Position numbers and translations under genes: made by a program
The notes under the pieces: generated by a model
Database searches by the model: none
Seen by the model: only the letters and a program-made list of their open reading frames with translations
What the model was told of the DNA's origin: nothing
Part shown: one piece after another, positions 52,304-60,780 of the stretch
Numbering within the stretch: the stretch's first letter is position 1
Layout: every line of letters starts with the position of its first letter
Assembly (NCBI RefSeq): GCF_900105345.1
Contig: NZ_FNSN01000004.1
Span: forward strand, 62,001-126,000
Direction of reading: 5' to 3'
DNA: 64,000 nt
DNA from: Arthrobacter woluwensis
GTDB lineage: Bacteria; Actinomycetota; Actinomycetes; Actinomycetales; Micrococcaceae

Positions 52304-53206
52304 GTGATCGGGATCTTGTTGCGTAGGCGCAGCGACGTCGAACTTCTGGCCCTCACCCGTTCCGGGGACATGGTCGCTTTCGGGGCCCTGTTCGCCAAGC
52401 ACCGCGCTTCCGCGTACCGCATCGCCTACGGCCTGACGCATGACCACGGCGCGGCCGAGGACGCCGTGAACGACACCTTCGCCGCCGTGCTGGCGGCCAT
52501 CAAGTCGGGCCGCGGCCCCCAGGGCGTGTTCCTCCCGTACCTTTTGTCGAGTGTCTCGCGGACGGTTTGGAGGAATTCCCGCCGTCGACGCCGCGAAGTG
52601 CTGGCGGATGACCTGGATTCGGTGGGCGAAGCTCCCGAGGTGACCGATCGGGTGATCGCCGCGTTCGAGAATGAGTCGGCCCGGAAGGCCTTCGAGTCAC
52701 TTCCCGAACGATGGCGCATGATCATCTGGTATCTCGATATCGAGGATATGCAGCCGAAGGATGTCGCGCCTTCTTTGGGCCTGTCGCCTAATGCCGCCGT
52801 CGTGCTGCATCGGCGCGCGAAAAGAGCCCTTCGGGTCGCATATCTCCGGGAACTTCTGGGACAGCAGGAATCGGAAGACTGCCAGTTCACTATCGAATAT
52901 GTGCCGTCTTATCTGAGCGGAACTCTGACGGCCCGGAAAAAGGCCTGGTTTCACCGGCATCTGGAGACGTGCCGCACGTGCCGCAAAGCCATCACCGAGC
53001 TCCTCGACAGCGGCGTCTTCCGTGTTCAGGACGAGAACCGTCCCCCGGGCTGGCCGTGGAAGGACTACATGACGCACCTCATGATCTGGACGTCGGTCGC
53101 TTTGATCGTCGCCTCTCAGCCGTCGAACCACGGGCTCGATCCGACGGGGCTGCTGCATCGGATCAACGCCTCCGTGATCAGTCATTCCGCGGCTGGAAAT
53201 CCCTAG
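52304..53206 (+). CDS. ECF sigma factor fused to zinc-binding anti-sigma-like domain and membrane segment
   Basis: A 300-residue protein. Region 2 (about 20-95; FGALFAKHRASAYRIAYGL, AEDAVNDTFAAV) and region 4 (about 120-190; ESLPERWRMIIWYLDIEDM, DVAPSLGLSPNAAVVLHRR) form a normal ECF sigma factor. The C-terminal third holds a zinc-binding anti-sigma-type motif HRHLETCRTCRKA and one hydrophobic segment (about 258-275, MTHLMIWTSVALIVAS). Sigma and its brake would thus be in one chain tied to the membrane. GC and codon use are lower than in neighbours. GTG start is uncertain. Confidence 0.8.
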   Translation: MIGILLRRRSDVELLALTRSGDMVAFGALFAKHRASAYRIAYGLTHDHGAAEDAVNDTFAAVLAAIKSGRGPQGVFLPYLLSSVSRTVWRNSRRRRREVLADDLDSVGEAPEVTDRVIAAFENESARKAFESLPERWRMIIWYLDIEDMQPKDVAPSLGLSPNAAVVLHRRAKRALRVAYLRELLGQQESEDCQFTIEYVPSYLSGTLTARKKAWFHRHLETCRTCRKAITELLDSGVFRVQDENRPPGWPWKDYMTHLMIWTSVALIVASQPSNHGLDPTGLLHRINASVISHSAAGNP

Positions 53207-53300
53207 TCGACCCGTCGATTCCACGGCGTGCGATACAATCAAATGGTATCCCGCAAAATGCCCGTTTTTGGGGGCATATTCATGCCAAGGAAGCACCTGA

Positions 53301-53675
53301 ATGCCCGACGAGACCGGTCCACAGCAGTGCTGGCGAAACCTTTCCCTGCTCGGTTTCTCGACCCGTTGGATTTATGCCTGGCGGGCATTGGATGTCGAAA
53401 CCATTTCCACCCTCGTGGGTGAAAACATCGAATTCCATCAGAGCCCTGACGGGACGTCGGAACCGCTCAGAGGAGTGGCCGAACTCGTCGCGGCGCTCAG
53501 AGCTCCGGACTTCCGATGGGACCTCGCCGACGCCGTGCACCTCAGAGGTCTCATCACCGCGGAGAACGTGCTCGTCATCGACTATCGGAACGACGCCGGC
53601 ATCTCATTCACCGAATCGCTGGAGTTCCTTGCCGGCCGGGTCAGTCTGCGCCGGGTCGAGGTCTACGCTCCCTGA
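53301..53675 (+). CDS. NTF2-like (SnoaL-type) protein
   Basis: A 124-residue cone-shaped NTF2-fold protein: TRWIYAWRALDVETISTLVGENIEFH, GTSEPLRGVAEL, and the C-terminal strands ESLEFLAGRVSLRRVEVY. Family members bind or convert small molecules; this one has no obvious catalytic pair. AAGGAAG stands 8 nt before the ATG. Lower GC than average, like the sigma gene before it. Its last 72 nt overlap a convergent gene. Confidence 0.75.
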   Translation: MPDETGPQQCWRNLSLLGFSTRWIYAWRALDVETISTLVGENIEFHQSPDGTSEPLRGVAELVAALRAPDFRWDLADAVHLRGLITAENVLVIDYRNDAGISFTESLEFLAGRVSLRRVEVYAP

Positions 53676-53969
53676 GGCATCAGGCTCGGCGTCCTCAGCG
53701 GGCTTCTGCGACGGGACGTCCTTCCGCGCATCGACGACCTCCTGGACCCGGTGGTCCATGTCGCGACGGGCGCGGATCACCCCGCCGGCCAGCTGCGCCA
53801 GGGCGAGCACAGAGAAGGCGATGACGGCGGGCAGCACGGGGAGGATGCCGGCCGCCCACAAGGACAGGACCACGACGCCGCCGAACAGCGGGAGCAGCCG
53901 CAGCCAGGATGCCGCGGCCGTATGTCGCGGGCGCGGTTCGCCCGCTCGCCCCCTCGCGGTTGCCTTCAT
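53604..53969 (-). CDS. small membrane protein of unknown function
   Basis: A 121-residue protein: basic N-terminus, two hydrophobic helices (about 22-40 and 43-62), then a charged C-terminal tail (RRDMDHRVQEVVDARKDV...). GAGG stands 8 nt before the ATG. It overlaps the NTF2-like gene by 72 nt at the 3' ends. Possible but not certain gene. Confidence 0.6.
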   Translation of the reverse strand: MKATARGRAGEPRPRHTAAASWLRLLPLFGGVVVLSLWAAGILPVLPAVIAFSVLALAQLAGGVIRARRDMDHRVQEVVDARKDVPSQKPAEDAEPDASGSVDLDPAQTDPAGKELQRFGE

Positions 53970-54202
53970 CGTGGACGCCTCGCCTCGCTCTCGGTCCTGT
54001 GGGAGCCGGTTCCGGTGGGAACGCGGTCGTCGAGGGCCCTGAAAGTTCTCTCCCCGACACCGTTCCTAAGCAGGGTACCGGCCGGAGATGACGCGATCCT
54101 GAACGAATTCCACCCCTCCCCGGCCACGCGCCGTCGTGCGCTCACAGCGAGCACACAGCGAACGCCTAGGCAGAAGCGAAGGCGAGGGTCCAGAGTGGAG
54201 GT

Positions 54203-54943
54203 ATGTCGCTGCCACCGTCACTCCAGTCCCTGCCTCGTCTGACCCGCCCGGACGGATCCCCGATCCGCGCCCTGGTCCTGGACGACGAGCCGATGCTCCG
54301 TGAGCTGGTCGCCATGGGTCTCAAGCTGAGCGGCTGGGAGGTCCAGTACGCGGAGGACGGCCCGTCCGCGGTGCGGGTGGCCCGCGAGTTCCAGCCGGAC
54401 GTGCTGGTCCTGGACATCATGGTGCCTGTGTTCGACGGCGTCGAAGCCCTTCAGAAGATCCGCACCTTCATGCCTGAGGTCCCGGCGCTCTTCCTCACCG
54501 CGAAGGACAGCGTGGAGAACCGGGTCGAAGGGCTGGCGGCCGGCGGCGACGACTACGTCTCCAAGCCGTTCAGCCTCGAGGAGCTCACCCTGCGCCTGCA
54601 CCGCCTCGTGCAGCGCTCCGGCGCCACCGCCAAGGACGCGTCCGAACTGGTGGTGGGCGATCTGGTGCTCAACATCGACTCGCGGGAGGTCCGCCGTGGC
54701 GGCGAGGAGATCCAGCTGACCGCCACCCAGTTCGACCTCCTCCAGTACCTCATGGAGAACCCGCGGCGCGTGCTGAGCAAGAACCAGATCCTGGACCACG
54801 TGTGGCATTACGACTTCGGCGGCCAGGCGAACATCGTGGAGCTGTACATCTCCTACCTGCGCAAGAAGATCGATGTGGGACGTCCCCCCATGATCCACAC
54901 GGTCCGGGGCGTGGGCTACGTCATCCGGCCGGGTGCCGAATGA
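54203..54943 (+). CDS. OmpR/PhoB-family response regulator
   Basis: A 246-residue two-component regulator. Receiver: Asp27/Asp28, phosphoacceptor Asp71 (LVLDIMVP), Thr99 and Lys121 (YVSKPF). C-terminal winged helix with LTATQFDLLQYLMENP, LYISYLRKKID and HTVRGVGYVIRP. An N-terminal extension of about 20 residues precedes the receiver. It is coupled to the histidine kinase gene by an ATGA overlap. GGAGG sits only 1 nt before the ATG, too close for a ribosome-binding site, while CAGAGT lies 6 nt upstream, so the mRNA may be leaderless. Confidence 0.93.
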   Translation: MSLPPSLQSLPRLTRPDGSPIRALVLDDEPMLRELVAMGLKLSGWEVQYAEDGPSAVRVAREFQPDVLVLDIMVPVFDGVEALQKIRTFMPEVPALFLTAKDSVENRVEGLAAGGDDYVSKPFSLEELTLRLHRLVQRSGATAKDASELVVGDLVLNIDSREVRRGGEEIQLTATQFDLLQYLMENPRRVLSKNQILDHVWHYDFGGQANIVELYISYLRKKIDVGRPPMIHTVRGVGYVIRPGAE

Positions 54944-56517
54944 CCGCACAGAGCATCCCCGAGGGCGCCGTTCCCCCGCCGCCCGTCAATCCACCGACCG
55001 GAGGCGGGCCTTCCGACGGCAGCCCCTCGAGCGCCGGGCCCTCCAGCACTGGCCCTTCCCCTGCCACGCCCCGTTGGCGGCGTCTCAAGTCCTGGCCCCT
55101 GCGCACCAAGCTGGTGCTCGTCACCATGGCGCTCCTGACGGTCATCGCCGCGGTGCTCGGCTCGGTGGTCTACGCGACCATGGACCGCGTCCTGACCAAC
55201 GACGTCGACTCGCAGCTGCGGCTGGCCAACCACCGTGCGGCGGCGACCCTGGGCGGCCCGGTCGGGCCCGGCGGGTCCCCCGAGTTCCGCGGCCAGGCTC
55301 TCGGCACGATCACGGCCGTGTCCTTGAGTGACGGTTCCCAGGGCGCGGCGGTGATCCTCCGCGACGACGGGCAGTTCGCCCCGCTTCCCACGAGCGACCT
55401 CCGGAAGATCGCGCTCTTCTCGGCCACACCGGAGGCCTACCGTCCGGGCGCCGCCCCGGTCACCAGCCGGCTCAGCGTCGGCGAGTACCGGATGCTGGCG
55501 TCCACCACCCCGAGCGGGGCCGTGGTGGTCACCGGGCTCCCCCTGGCCGGCAAGAACGACGCCCTCGGCGCCCTCGTCCTGACCACCCTCCTGGTGTCGG
55601 CGGGCGCTCTGGTGATCTGCGCCGTCGTCGGCACGTGGCTCATCCGCCGGACGCTGCGCCCGCTCGCTCAGCTCAGCGAAGTGGCCGGACAGGTGGCCGA
55701 GTCGCGGCTCGACGTCGGCGAGGTCGCCCTGGGCGTGCGCGTCCCGGAGAGCGCCACGGACCCCGACACCGAAGTGGGCAGCGTGGGTCATGCCTTCAAC
55801 CGGATGCTCGACAACGTCGCCGGCGCCCTGGCCGTGCGGCACGCCTCCGAGGTGAAGGCCCGGCAGTTCGTGGCGGACGCCTCCCACGAGCTCCGGACCC
55901 CGCTGACGGCCATCCGCGGCTACAGCGAGATGCTCGGTCTGACCGAGTCCCTCAGCGATCAGGGCAAGGAGTCCCTGTCCCGGGTCCAGAGCCAGTCCGT
56001 CCGGATGAACGCGCTCGTCGAGGACCTGCTGACGCTCGCCCGGCTGGACGAGGGGCAGGCGATCCAGGGCCGCCCGGTGGATCTCGTGCAGCTCGCGGTC
56101 GAGGAGGTCATGGAGAAACGCGCCCAGGACTCCGGTCATGACTGGCGCCTCGCGGTCCCCGCGGGAACCGTGGACGCCTGGGCCGATCCGGCGCGGCTGC
56201 GCCAGGTTCTGGTGAATCTACTGACCAATGCCCAGAAGCACACGCCGGAAGGCACCAAAGTGGAGGTCAGCGTCGCGGTCTCCGCCGACGGCAGGCCGAC
56301 CCTCACGGTGACCGACGACGGCCCCGGCATCCCCGAGGAGCTGCAGCCCGAGGTGTTCTCCCGCTTCACCCAGGCGGACAAGGCCCGGACGGGCGGCTCG
56401 TCCGGGCTGGGTCTCTCGATCGTGCAGGCGATCGTCCAGGCGCACGGCGGGATCGTCACGCTGGAGTCCCGGCCCGGACGCACCGTGTTCTCCGTGGAGC
56501 TGCGCCCGGCCGAGTGA
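54940..56517 (+). CDS. sensor histidine kinase
   Basis: A 525-residue membrane kinase. Disordered Pro/Ser-rich N-terminus (1-45), transmembrane helix 1 (about 53-80), extracytoplasmic sensor (about 80-200), helix 2 (about 205-228), HAMP (about 230-280), HisKA with phospho-His316 (DASHELRTP), and HATPase with NLLTNAQKHTPEG, TDDGPGIPEE and GLGLSIVQA. The layout matches the actinobacterial TcrY/PrrB-like kinases. It is translationally coupled to the response regulator. Signal unknown. Confidence 0.93.
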   Translation: MTAQSIPEGAVPPPPVNPPTGGGPSDGSPSSAGPSSTGPSPATPRWRRLKSWPLRTKLVLVTMALLTVIAAVLGSVVYATMDRVLTNDVDSQLRLANHRAAATLGGPVGPGGSPEFRGQALGTITAVSLSDGSQGAAVILRDDGQFAPLPTSDLRKIALFSATPEAYRPGAAPVTSRLSVGEYRMLASTTPSGAVVVTGLPLAGKNDALGALVLTTLLVSAGALVICAVVGTWLIRRTLRPLAQLSEVAGQVAESRLDVGEVALGVRVPESATDPDTEVGSVGHAFNRMLDNVAGALAVRHASEVKARQFVADASHELRTPLTAIRGYSEMLGLTESLSDQGKESLSRVQSQSVRMNALVEDLLTLARLDEGQAIQGRPVDLVQLAVEEVMEKRAQDSGHDWRLAVPAGTVDAWADPARLRQVLVNLLTNAQKHTPEGTKVEVSVAVSADGRPTLTVTDDGPGIPEELQPEVFSRFTQADKARTGGSSGLGLSIVQAIVQAHGGIVTLESRPGRTVFSVELRPAE

Positions 56518-56594
56518 ACGGCGAAGGGCGCCTGCCCGCCGCGCCCGGAAGGACGACGGCGGCCAGACGCCCTGGGCGCGACGGCGATGGGGGC

Positions 56595-57242
56595 TCAGGC
56601 CTCCAGGACGCTCGCGACGCCGTAGAGGCGGTCGCCGGCGTCGCCGAGGCCGGGGACGATGTACGCCTTCTCATCGAGGCGCTCGTCGATCGAGGCGAGG
56701 ACCACGGTGACGTTCGTGTCGGAGAGCTCCTCCTCGAGCTTCGCCAGGCCCTCGGGCGCGGCCAGCAGGCAGATGCAGGTGACCTCGTCGGCGCCGCGGC
56801 GGAAGAGGAACTTGATGGCCTCGCGCAGCGTGCCACCGGTGGCCAGCATGGGGTCCAGCACGAAGACCTGGCGGCCCGTGAGGTCCTCCGGGAGGCGCTC
56901 GGCGTAGGTGATGATATCCAGGGTGTGCTCGTCACGGGCCATGCCCAGGAAGCCCACCTCGGCGGTGGGGACCAGCTTGGTCATGCCCTCGAGCATGCCG
57001 AGGCCGGCCCGGAGGATCGGGACCACCAGGGGCGTCGGCTTGGTGAAAGCCGTGCCGATCGTGGTGGCCACCGGGGTCTCGATGGTGACGGGCTGGGTAC
57101 GCACCTCGCGAGTGGCCTCGTAGGCGAGAAGGGTGACGAGCTCTTCGGTCAGCTGACGGAAGACGGGCGAAGGCGTCGTCTTGTCCCGCAGCACGGTGAG
57201 CTTATGGGCGACGAGCGGGTGGTCCACAACGATGGTGCGCAT
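56595..57242 (-). CDS. upp: uracil phosphoribosyltransferase
   Basis: A 215-residue salvage enzyme making UMP from uracil and [24 protein letters not shown] is the family start; RAGLGM and the PRPP loop [18 protein letters not shown] are complete; the C-terminal [15 protein letters not shown] is diagnostic. TAAATT lies 6 nt before the ATG with no ribosome-binding site (leaderless). It is divergent from tadA across an inverted repeat. Confidence 0.96.
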   Translation of the reverse strand: MRTIVVDHPLVAHKLTVLRDKTTPSPVFRQLTEELVTLLAYEATREVRTQPVTIETPVATTIGTAFTKPTPLVVPILRAGLGMLEGMTKLVPTAEVGFLGMARDEHTLDIITYAERLPEDLTGRQVFVLDPMLATGGTLREAIKFLFRRGADEVTCICLLAAPEGLAKLEEELSDTNVTVVLASIDERLDEKAYIVPGLGDAGDRLYGVASVLEA

Positions 57243-57248
57243 GGGTCA

Positions 57249-57254
57249 AATTTA
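57249..57254 (-). promoter_or_regulatory. -10 element for a leaderless transcript (upp)
   Basis: TAAATT on the minus strand followed by 6 nt and the ATG at 57242. Confidence 0.62.
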
Positions 57255-57298
57255 CAGGACGCCGGCCGCATGCCGTCCCTGGCGAACCGCGGCACTTC

Positions 57299-57367
57299 CG
57301 CTCGCGAACCGCCAGTAGGCGCCCGTATCCGTCGGGCATAGGGGCATCCTCTGGCGGTTCGCGAGCG
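57299..57367. repeat. inverted repeat between upp and tadA
   Basis: 17-bp perfect arms CGCTCGCGAACCGCCAG (57299-57315) and its complement (57351-57367), 35-nt loop. GCGAACCGC also occurs once more at about 57282. Confidence 0.82.
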
Positions 57368-57379
57368 CGGGAGGGCGGA

Positions 57380-57385
57380 TACGCT
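57380..57385 (+). promoter_or_regulatory. -10 element for a leaderless transcript (tadA)
   Basis: TACGCT, then 7 nt, then the ATG at 57393. Confidence 0.5.
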
Positions 57386-57392
57386 GGTGGGC

Positions 57393-57893
57393 ATGATCCC
57401 GCACGACGCCGACCACGAGCACTGGATGGGCCTCGCCCTCGCCGAGGCCCGGGAGGCGCTCCGCACCGAGGACGTACCGATCGGCGCCGTGCTGCTGGGT
57501 CCCGACGGCGCCGTCCTGGCCACCGGCCGCAACGAACGCGAGGCCCTGGGCGACCCCACGGCCCACGCCGAAGTGGTCGCGATCCGGGCCGGAGCCGAGG
57601 CTCTCCGCCGCAGGATGGCCGACGACGGCGGCGAATCCGACGGCTGGCGTCTGGAGGACTGCACCCTGGTGGTCACGCTCGAGCCGTGTGCGATGTGCGC
57701 CGGGGCGATCGTCCTGAGCCGGATCCCCCGCGTGGTGTTCGGCGCCTGGGATGAGAAGGCCGGCGCCGCGGGCTCCGTCTTCGACATCCTCCGCGAGCGC
57801 CGCCTCAACCACTGGGTGGAGGTCTACCCCGGGATCCGCGAAGACGAGTGCGCCGCCCTCCTGCGGGACTTCTTCGCCCGGCACCGGGGCTGA
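57393..57893 (+). CDS. tadA: tRNA adenosine(34) deaminase
   Basis: A 166-residue zinc deaminase that converts A34 to inosine in tRNA-Arg(ACG), whose gene is present twice in this window. HAE motif with His58 and catalytic Glu60 and the PCAMC zinc ligands Cys99 and Cys102 are intact. The C-terminal helix RLNHWVEVYPGIREDECAALL is typical. It has a short internal insertion (RRRMADDGGESDGW). Leaderless start likely. Confidence 0.94.
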   Translation: MIPHDADHEHWMGLALAEAREALRTEDVPIGAVLLGPDGAVLATGRNEREALGDPTAHAEVVAIRAGAEALRRRMADDGGESDGWRLEDCTLVVTLEPCAMCAGAIVLSRIPRVVFGAWDEKAGAAGSVFDILRERRLNHWVEVYPGIREDECAALLRDFFARHRG

Positions 57894-57994
57894 CCCGGGA
57901 ACCGCTCCCCCTCACGGCGCGCGGGAGCCGGCGCGCCCCGTCGTCGTGCCCTCCTCATCCCTCAGCTCCCTCCCCGCACACCCTCGCCCGAATA

Positions 57995-58029
57995 TTAGTT
58001 TGACTAAGCAACCTTTCCACTTATATAGT
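57995..58029 (+). promoter_or_regulatory. promoter and MarR operators of the efflux operon
   Basis: -35 TTGACT (58000-58005), 18-bp spacer, -10 TATAGT (58024-58029). A perfect palindrome TTAGT-TTG-ACTAA (57995-58007) covers the -35, and a second dyad AGTTGC-N5-GCAATT lies at 58027-58043, straddling the start site. Both suit MarR binding. Confidence 0.72.
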
Positions 58030-58056
58030 TGCCACAAGCAATTACAGGAGGATCGG

Positions 58057-58533
58057 ATGCCGGTAGAGCCAGCAACAGCGCGGGCACTCATCCGCGGGGT
58101 CGTGGATCTGCAGCGCGCACTGCGCTGCCTCTCGCACGACTCCCTGGCACCGGGAACCAGCACGGCCCTGCTCGGGGTGCTCCACATGATCACCGAACAC
58201 GGTGGGCGTGCGGTGGACATCGCGCAGCGGCTCGGAGTGAGTTCCCCCGTGCTGAGCCGCCACCTCGCGGAACTCGAGGAACGCGGCTTCATCACCCGGA
58301 CGCAGGACCCCACGGATCGCCGGGCCCAGCTCCTGGAGGTCACCGAGATCGGGCAGGAACAGCTCGCCCGGGCCGAGGAGGACCGCGTTCAGGCGCTCCT
58401 GAGCCTCCTCGGTGACTGGGACGAGGACCAGGCGCTCACGTGCCGCTCCAACCTCACCGACCTCACCATGGCCTTGCAGTCCTACCGTCGCAAGCCCTCC
58501 CCGTACGCCGCCGCCACCCCCGCAGGAGACTGA
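58057..58533 (+). CDS. MarR-family repressor
   Basis: A 158-residue MarR-type regulator with the winged helix VDIAQRLGVSSPVLSRHLAELEERGFITR and the wing TQDPTDRRAQLLEVT. First gene of an operon with the DHA2 efflux pump, under a promoter with two likely MarR operators, so it is predicted to repress itself and the pump until a drug-like ligand binds. AGGAGG precedes the ATG at 58057 by 5 nt. Confidence 0.93.
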   Translation: MPVEPATARALIRGVVDLQRALRCLSHDSLAPGTSTALLGVLHMITEHGGRAVDIAQRLGVSSPVLSRHLAELEERGFITRTQDPTDRRAQLLEVTEIGQEQLARAEEDRVQALLSLLGDWDEDQALTCRSNLTDLTMALQSYRRKPSPYAAATPAGD

Positions 58534-58536
58534 AAC

Positions 58537-60582
58537 TTGAATCCCACCCACGAGGCTCAGCCCATGAGCCACCGGCAGATCATGGAGGCCTTCACCGGCC
58601 TCCTTGCCGCGTTCTTCACGGCGATCGTGTCCAGCACGATCGTCTCGAACGCGCTGCCCACCATCATTTCCGACCTCAAAGGCACCCAGACGGACTTCGC
58701 CTGGGTCATCACGGCCTCCATGCTGGCCAGCGCCGTCACCACCCCGATCTGGGGCAAGCTCGCGGACCTCTACGACAAGAAGATCCTGGTCCAGCTGTCG
58801 ATCGTCGTCTTCGTGGCGGGTTCGGTCGTGGCGGGCCTCTCCCCCGACATCCCCATGCTGCTGACCGCACGCGTCATCCAGGGCATCGGCATGGGCGGTC
58901 TGATCGCCCTGTCCCAGGCCATCATGGGCGTCATGATCGCCCCGCGTGAGCGTGGCAAGTACTCCGGCTACCTTGGCGCCGTTCTCGCCGTGGGCACCGC
59001 CGGCGGCCCGCTGCTCGGCGGTCTGATCGTGGATCACTGGGGCTGGCGCTGGACGTTCTACGTCTGCGTCCCGCTCGCGATCATCGCCCTGATCCTGCTC
59101 CAGATCACCCTGAAGCTGCCGCAGATCCGCCGCAAGGCGAAGATCGACTGGCTGGGCACCATCCTGCTCAGCGCGTCCGTCTCCACCCTGCTGATCTGGG
59201 TCTCCTTCGCGGGCAACCCGGACTACTACGAGTGGTGGTCCTGGCAGACCGCGGCGATGGTGGGCGGCTCGGTCGTCGGCCTGCTGCTCTTCATCCTGGT
59301 CGAGGCCAAGGTCTCCGAGCCGATCATCCCCCTGAAGATCATCTCCAACCGCACCACCGCGCTGAGCATCGTGGCCTCGGTGGCCATCGGTGTGGCCATG
59401 TTCGGCTCCTCCTCCTTCATCGGCCAGTACTTCCAGGTGGCCCGTGGCGCGACGCCCACCGAGGCCGGCCTGCTGACCCTGCCGATGATCTTCACCAACC
59501 TGGTGGGCTCCACGGTCGCGGGTCAGCTGATTTCCCGCTACGGCAAGTGGAAGGGCTACCTGGTGGCCGGCACGATCCTGACCGCGGCGGGCATGCTCCT
59601 CCTCGGCACGATCGACCACGAGACCGACTTCTGGATCACCGGCGTCTACATGGCCGTCCTGGGCCTCGGTCTCGGCATGACCATGCAGAACCTGGTCCTG
59701 GCCGTGCAGAACACCGTCGCTCCGCGGGACATCGGTTCCGCGAGTGCCTCGGTGGCGTTCTTCCGGACCGTCGGTGGCGCGATCGGCGTGTCCGTGCTGG
59801 GCGCCGTGCTGGGCAACCGCTCATCGGATCTGATCAAACAGGGCTTCATCGACCACCACATCAAGGTCCCCGCCGGATCCGGCGCGTCGAGCACGAGCCT
59901 GGACGTCAAGGACATGCCGGGCCCGATCGCCACGATCGTCAAGGCCGCCTACGGTGACGCCTCCGCGCAGATCTTCCTGATCGCAGGTTTCGTGGCCATC
60001 GCCGCGATCATCGCCGTGCTGTTCATCAAGGAGGTCCCGCTCCGCAAGACGGTCGAGATGCAGCCGGCCAAGGCGGCTTCCGAGGGCTCCACCGCGGAAC
60101 CCGACACGACGACGGCGACCCTCGCCGCGGTCGCTGCTCCCTCCGGAGCCGCGGGTGAGGCGCTCGCCAACGGTCTGAATCCGAGCGACGCACCGGAGCA
60201 GCACGTTCCGGCTCACGTCGCAGGACATCAGCGCACCGCCCCGGCGACGCACGACGGCGGCCTGGAGGGCGGGCTCGACTCCGAGCTGCGGCTCCTGCTG
60301 GCTGAGCGCGAGGCGCCCGGCGTTGTGCCCCAGGGCGACACCGCGGCCACGCTCGCGGCGCTCCAGCAGACCCAGCTCCTGCTCGCGAAGCAGCAGGAGC
60401 AGCTCGCCAAGCTGAGCGAGAAGGTCAACACCCAGCTGCTCGCGCAGCTGGAGATGTCCGAGCGGCAGGGCCAGGCGGCCGGCGAGCTGGCGAGGATCCA
60501 GGCCGAGCTCGACGCCGAGCGGCAGCTCCAGAAGGAAGCCGCGCTGTATCTGGCGACTCGAGGACGGCACAGCGCGGGCTGA
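58537..60582 (+). CDS. DHA2-family multidrug efflux MFS with long C-terminal coiled-coil tail
   Basis: A 681-residue EmrB/QacA-type transporter with 14 membrane helices (about 15-510). DHA2 motifs: IVSNALPTIISDLKG, GKLADLYDKK (motif A), RVIQGIGMGGLIALSQAIMG (motif B) and YLGAVLAVGTAGGPLLGG (motif C). Unusual is the 165-residue cytoplasmic tail: a Pro/Ala/Thr linker and then a coiled-coil-rich region (LLLAKQQEQLAKLSEKV...QAELDAERQLQKEA). I take the TTG at 58537 as start because AGGAG stands 9 nt upstream; an ATG lies at codon 10. Predicted to be repressed by the MarR protein. Confidence 0.91.
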   Translation: MNPTHEAQPMSHRQIMEAFTGLLAAFFTAIVSSTIVSNALPTIISDLKGTQTDFAWVITASMLASAVTTPIWGKLADLYDKKILVQLSIVVFVAGSVVAGLSPDIPMLLTARVIQGIGMGGLIALSQAIMGVMIAPRERGKYSGYLGAVLAVGTAGGPLLGGLIVDHWGWRWTFYVCVPLAIIALILLQITLKLPQIRRKAKIDWLGTILLSASVSTLLIWVSFAGNPDYYEWWSWQTAAMVGGSVVGLLLFILVEAKVSEPIIPLKIISNRTTALSIVASVAIGVAMFGSSSFIGQYFQVARGATPTEAGLLTLPMIFTNLVGSTVAGQLISRYGKWKGYLVAGTILTAAGMLLLGTIDHETDFWITGVYMAVLGLGLGMTMQNLVLAVQNTVAPRDIGSASASVAFFRTVGGAIGVSVLGAVLGNRSSDLIKQGFIDHHIKVPAGSGASSTSLDVKDMPGPIATIVKAAYGDASAQIFLIAGFVAIAAIIAVLFIKEVPLRKTVEMQPAKAASEGSTAEPDTTTATLAAVAAPSGAAGEALANGLNPSDAPEQHVPAHVAGHQRTAPATHDGGLEGGLDSELRLLLAEREAPGVVPQGDTAATLAALQQTQLLLAKQQEQLAKLSEKVNTQLLAQLEMSERQGQAAGELARIQAELDAERQLQKEAALYLATRGRHSAG

Positions 60583-60605
60583 GTCGGCCGGCTCCTGCGG
60601 AGGGG

Positions 60606-60647
60606 CCGAGAGGGGCGTCCACCGGTTGCGGTGGGCGCCCCTCGGGC
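60606..60647 (+). terminator. terminator of the MarR/efflux operon
   Basis: Long imperfect stem (CCGAG-GGGGCG-CCACCG type with two bulges) around a GTTG loop, about 20 nt after the stop. Confidence 0.72.
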
Positions 60648-60739
60648 GTTTCCTGGGTTCGGGGGAGGCTCGGCGGTTCGGCGAAAAGCCCGGGAACTGG
60701 CGGATCCGAGCCCCGGGATCGGGCCCGGAGGTCCTCCGT

Positions 60740-60769
60740 TTGGGCGGGGGTGTCCGGCTACGGTAAAGT
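60740..60769 (+). promoter_or_regulatory. promoter of tRNA-Ser(CGA)
   Basis: TTGGGC at 60740-60745 and TAAAGT at 60764-60769, 18-bp spacer. The same TAAAGT hexamer is used by both tRNA-Arg units. Confidence 0.65.
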
Positions 60770-60780
60770 GGTCAACCGTT

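Noticed and set aside
51918-52307. Open frame upstream of the sigma gene whose stop overlaps the GTG by 4 nt
   Set aside because: The overlap looks like coupling, but codon third positions are not GC-biased and the sequence is Ser/Arg-rich without a ribosome-binding site; I treat the region as non-coding.
52120-52326. Small ORF with AGGGGTGG before an internal ATG
   Set aside because: Irregular codon use (AGA, AGG, CGA) and overlap with the sigma start; not supported.
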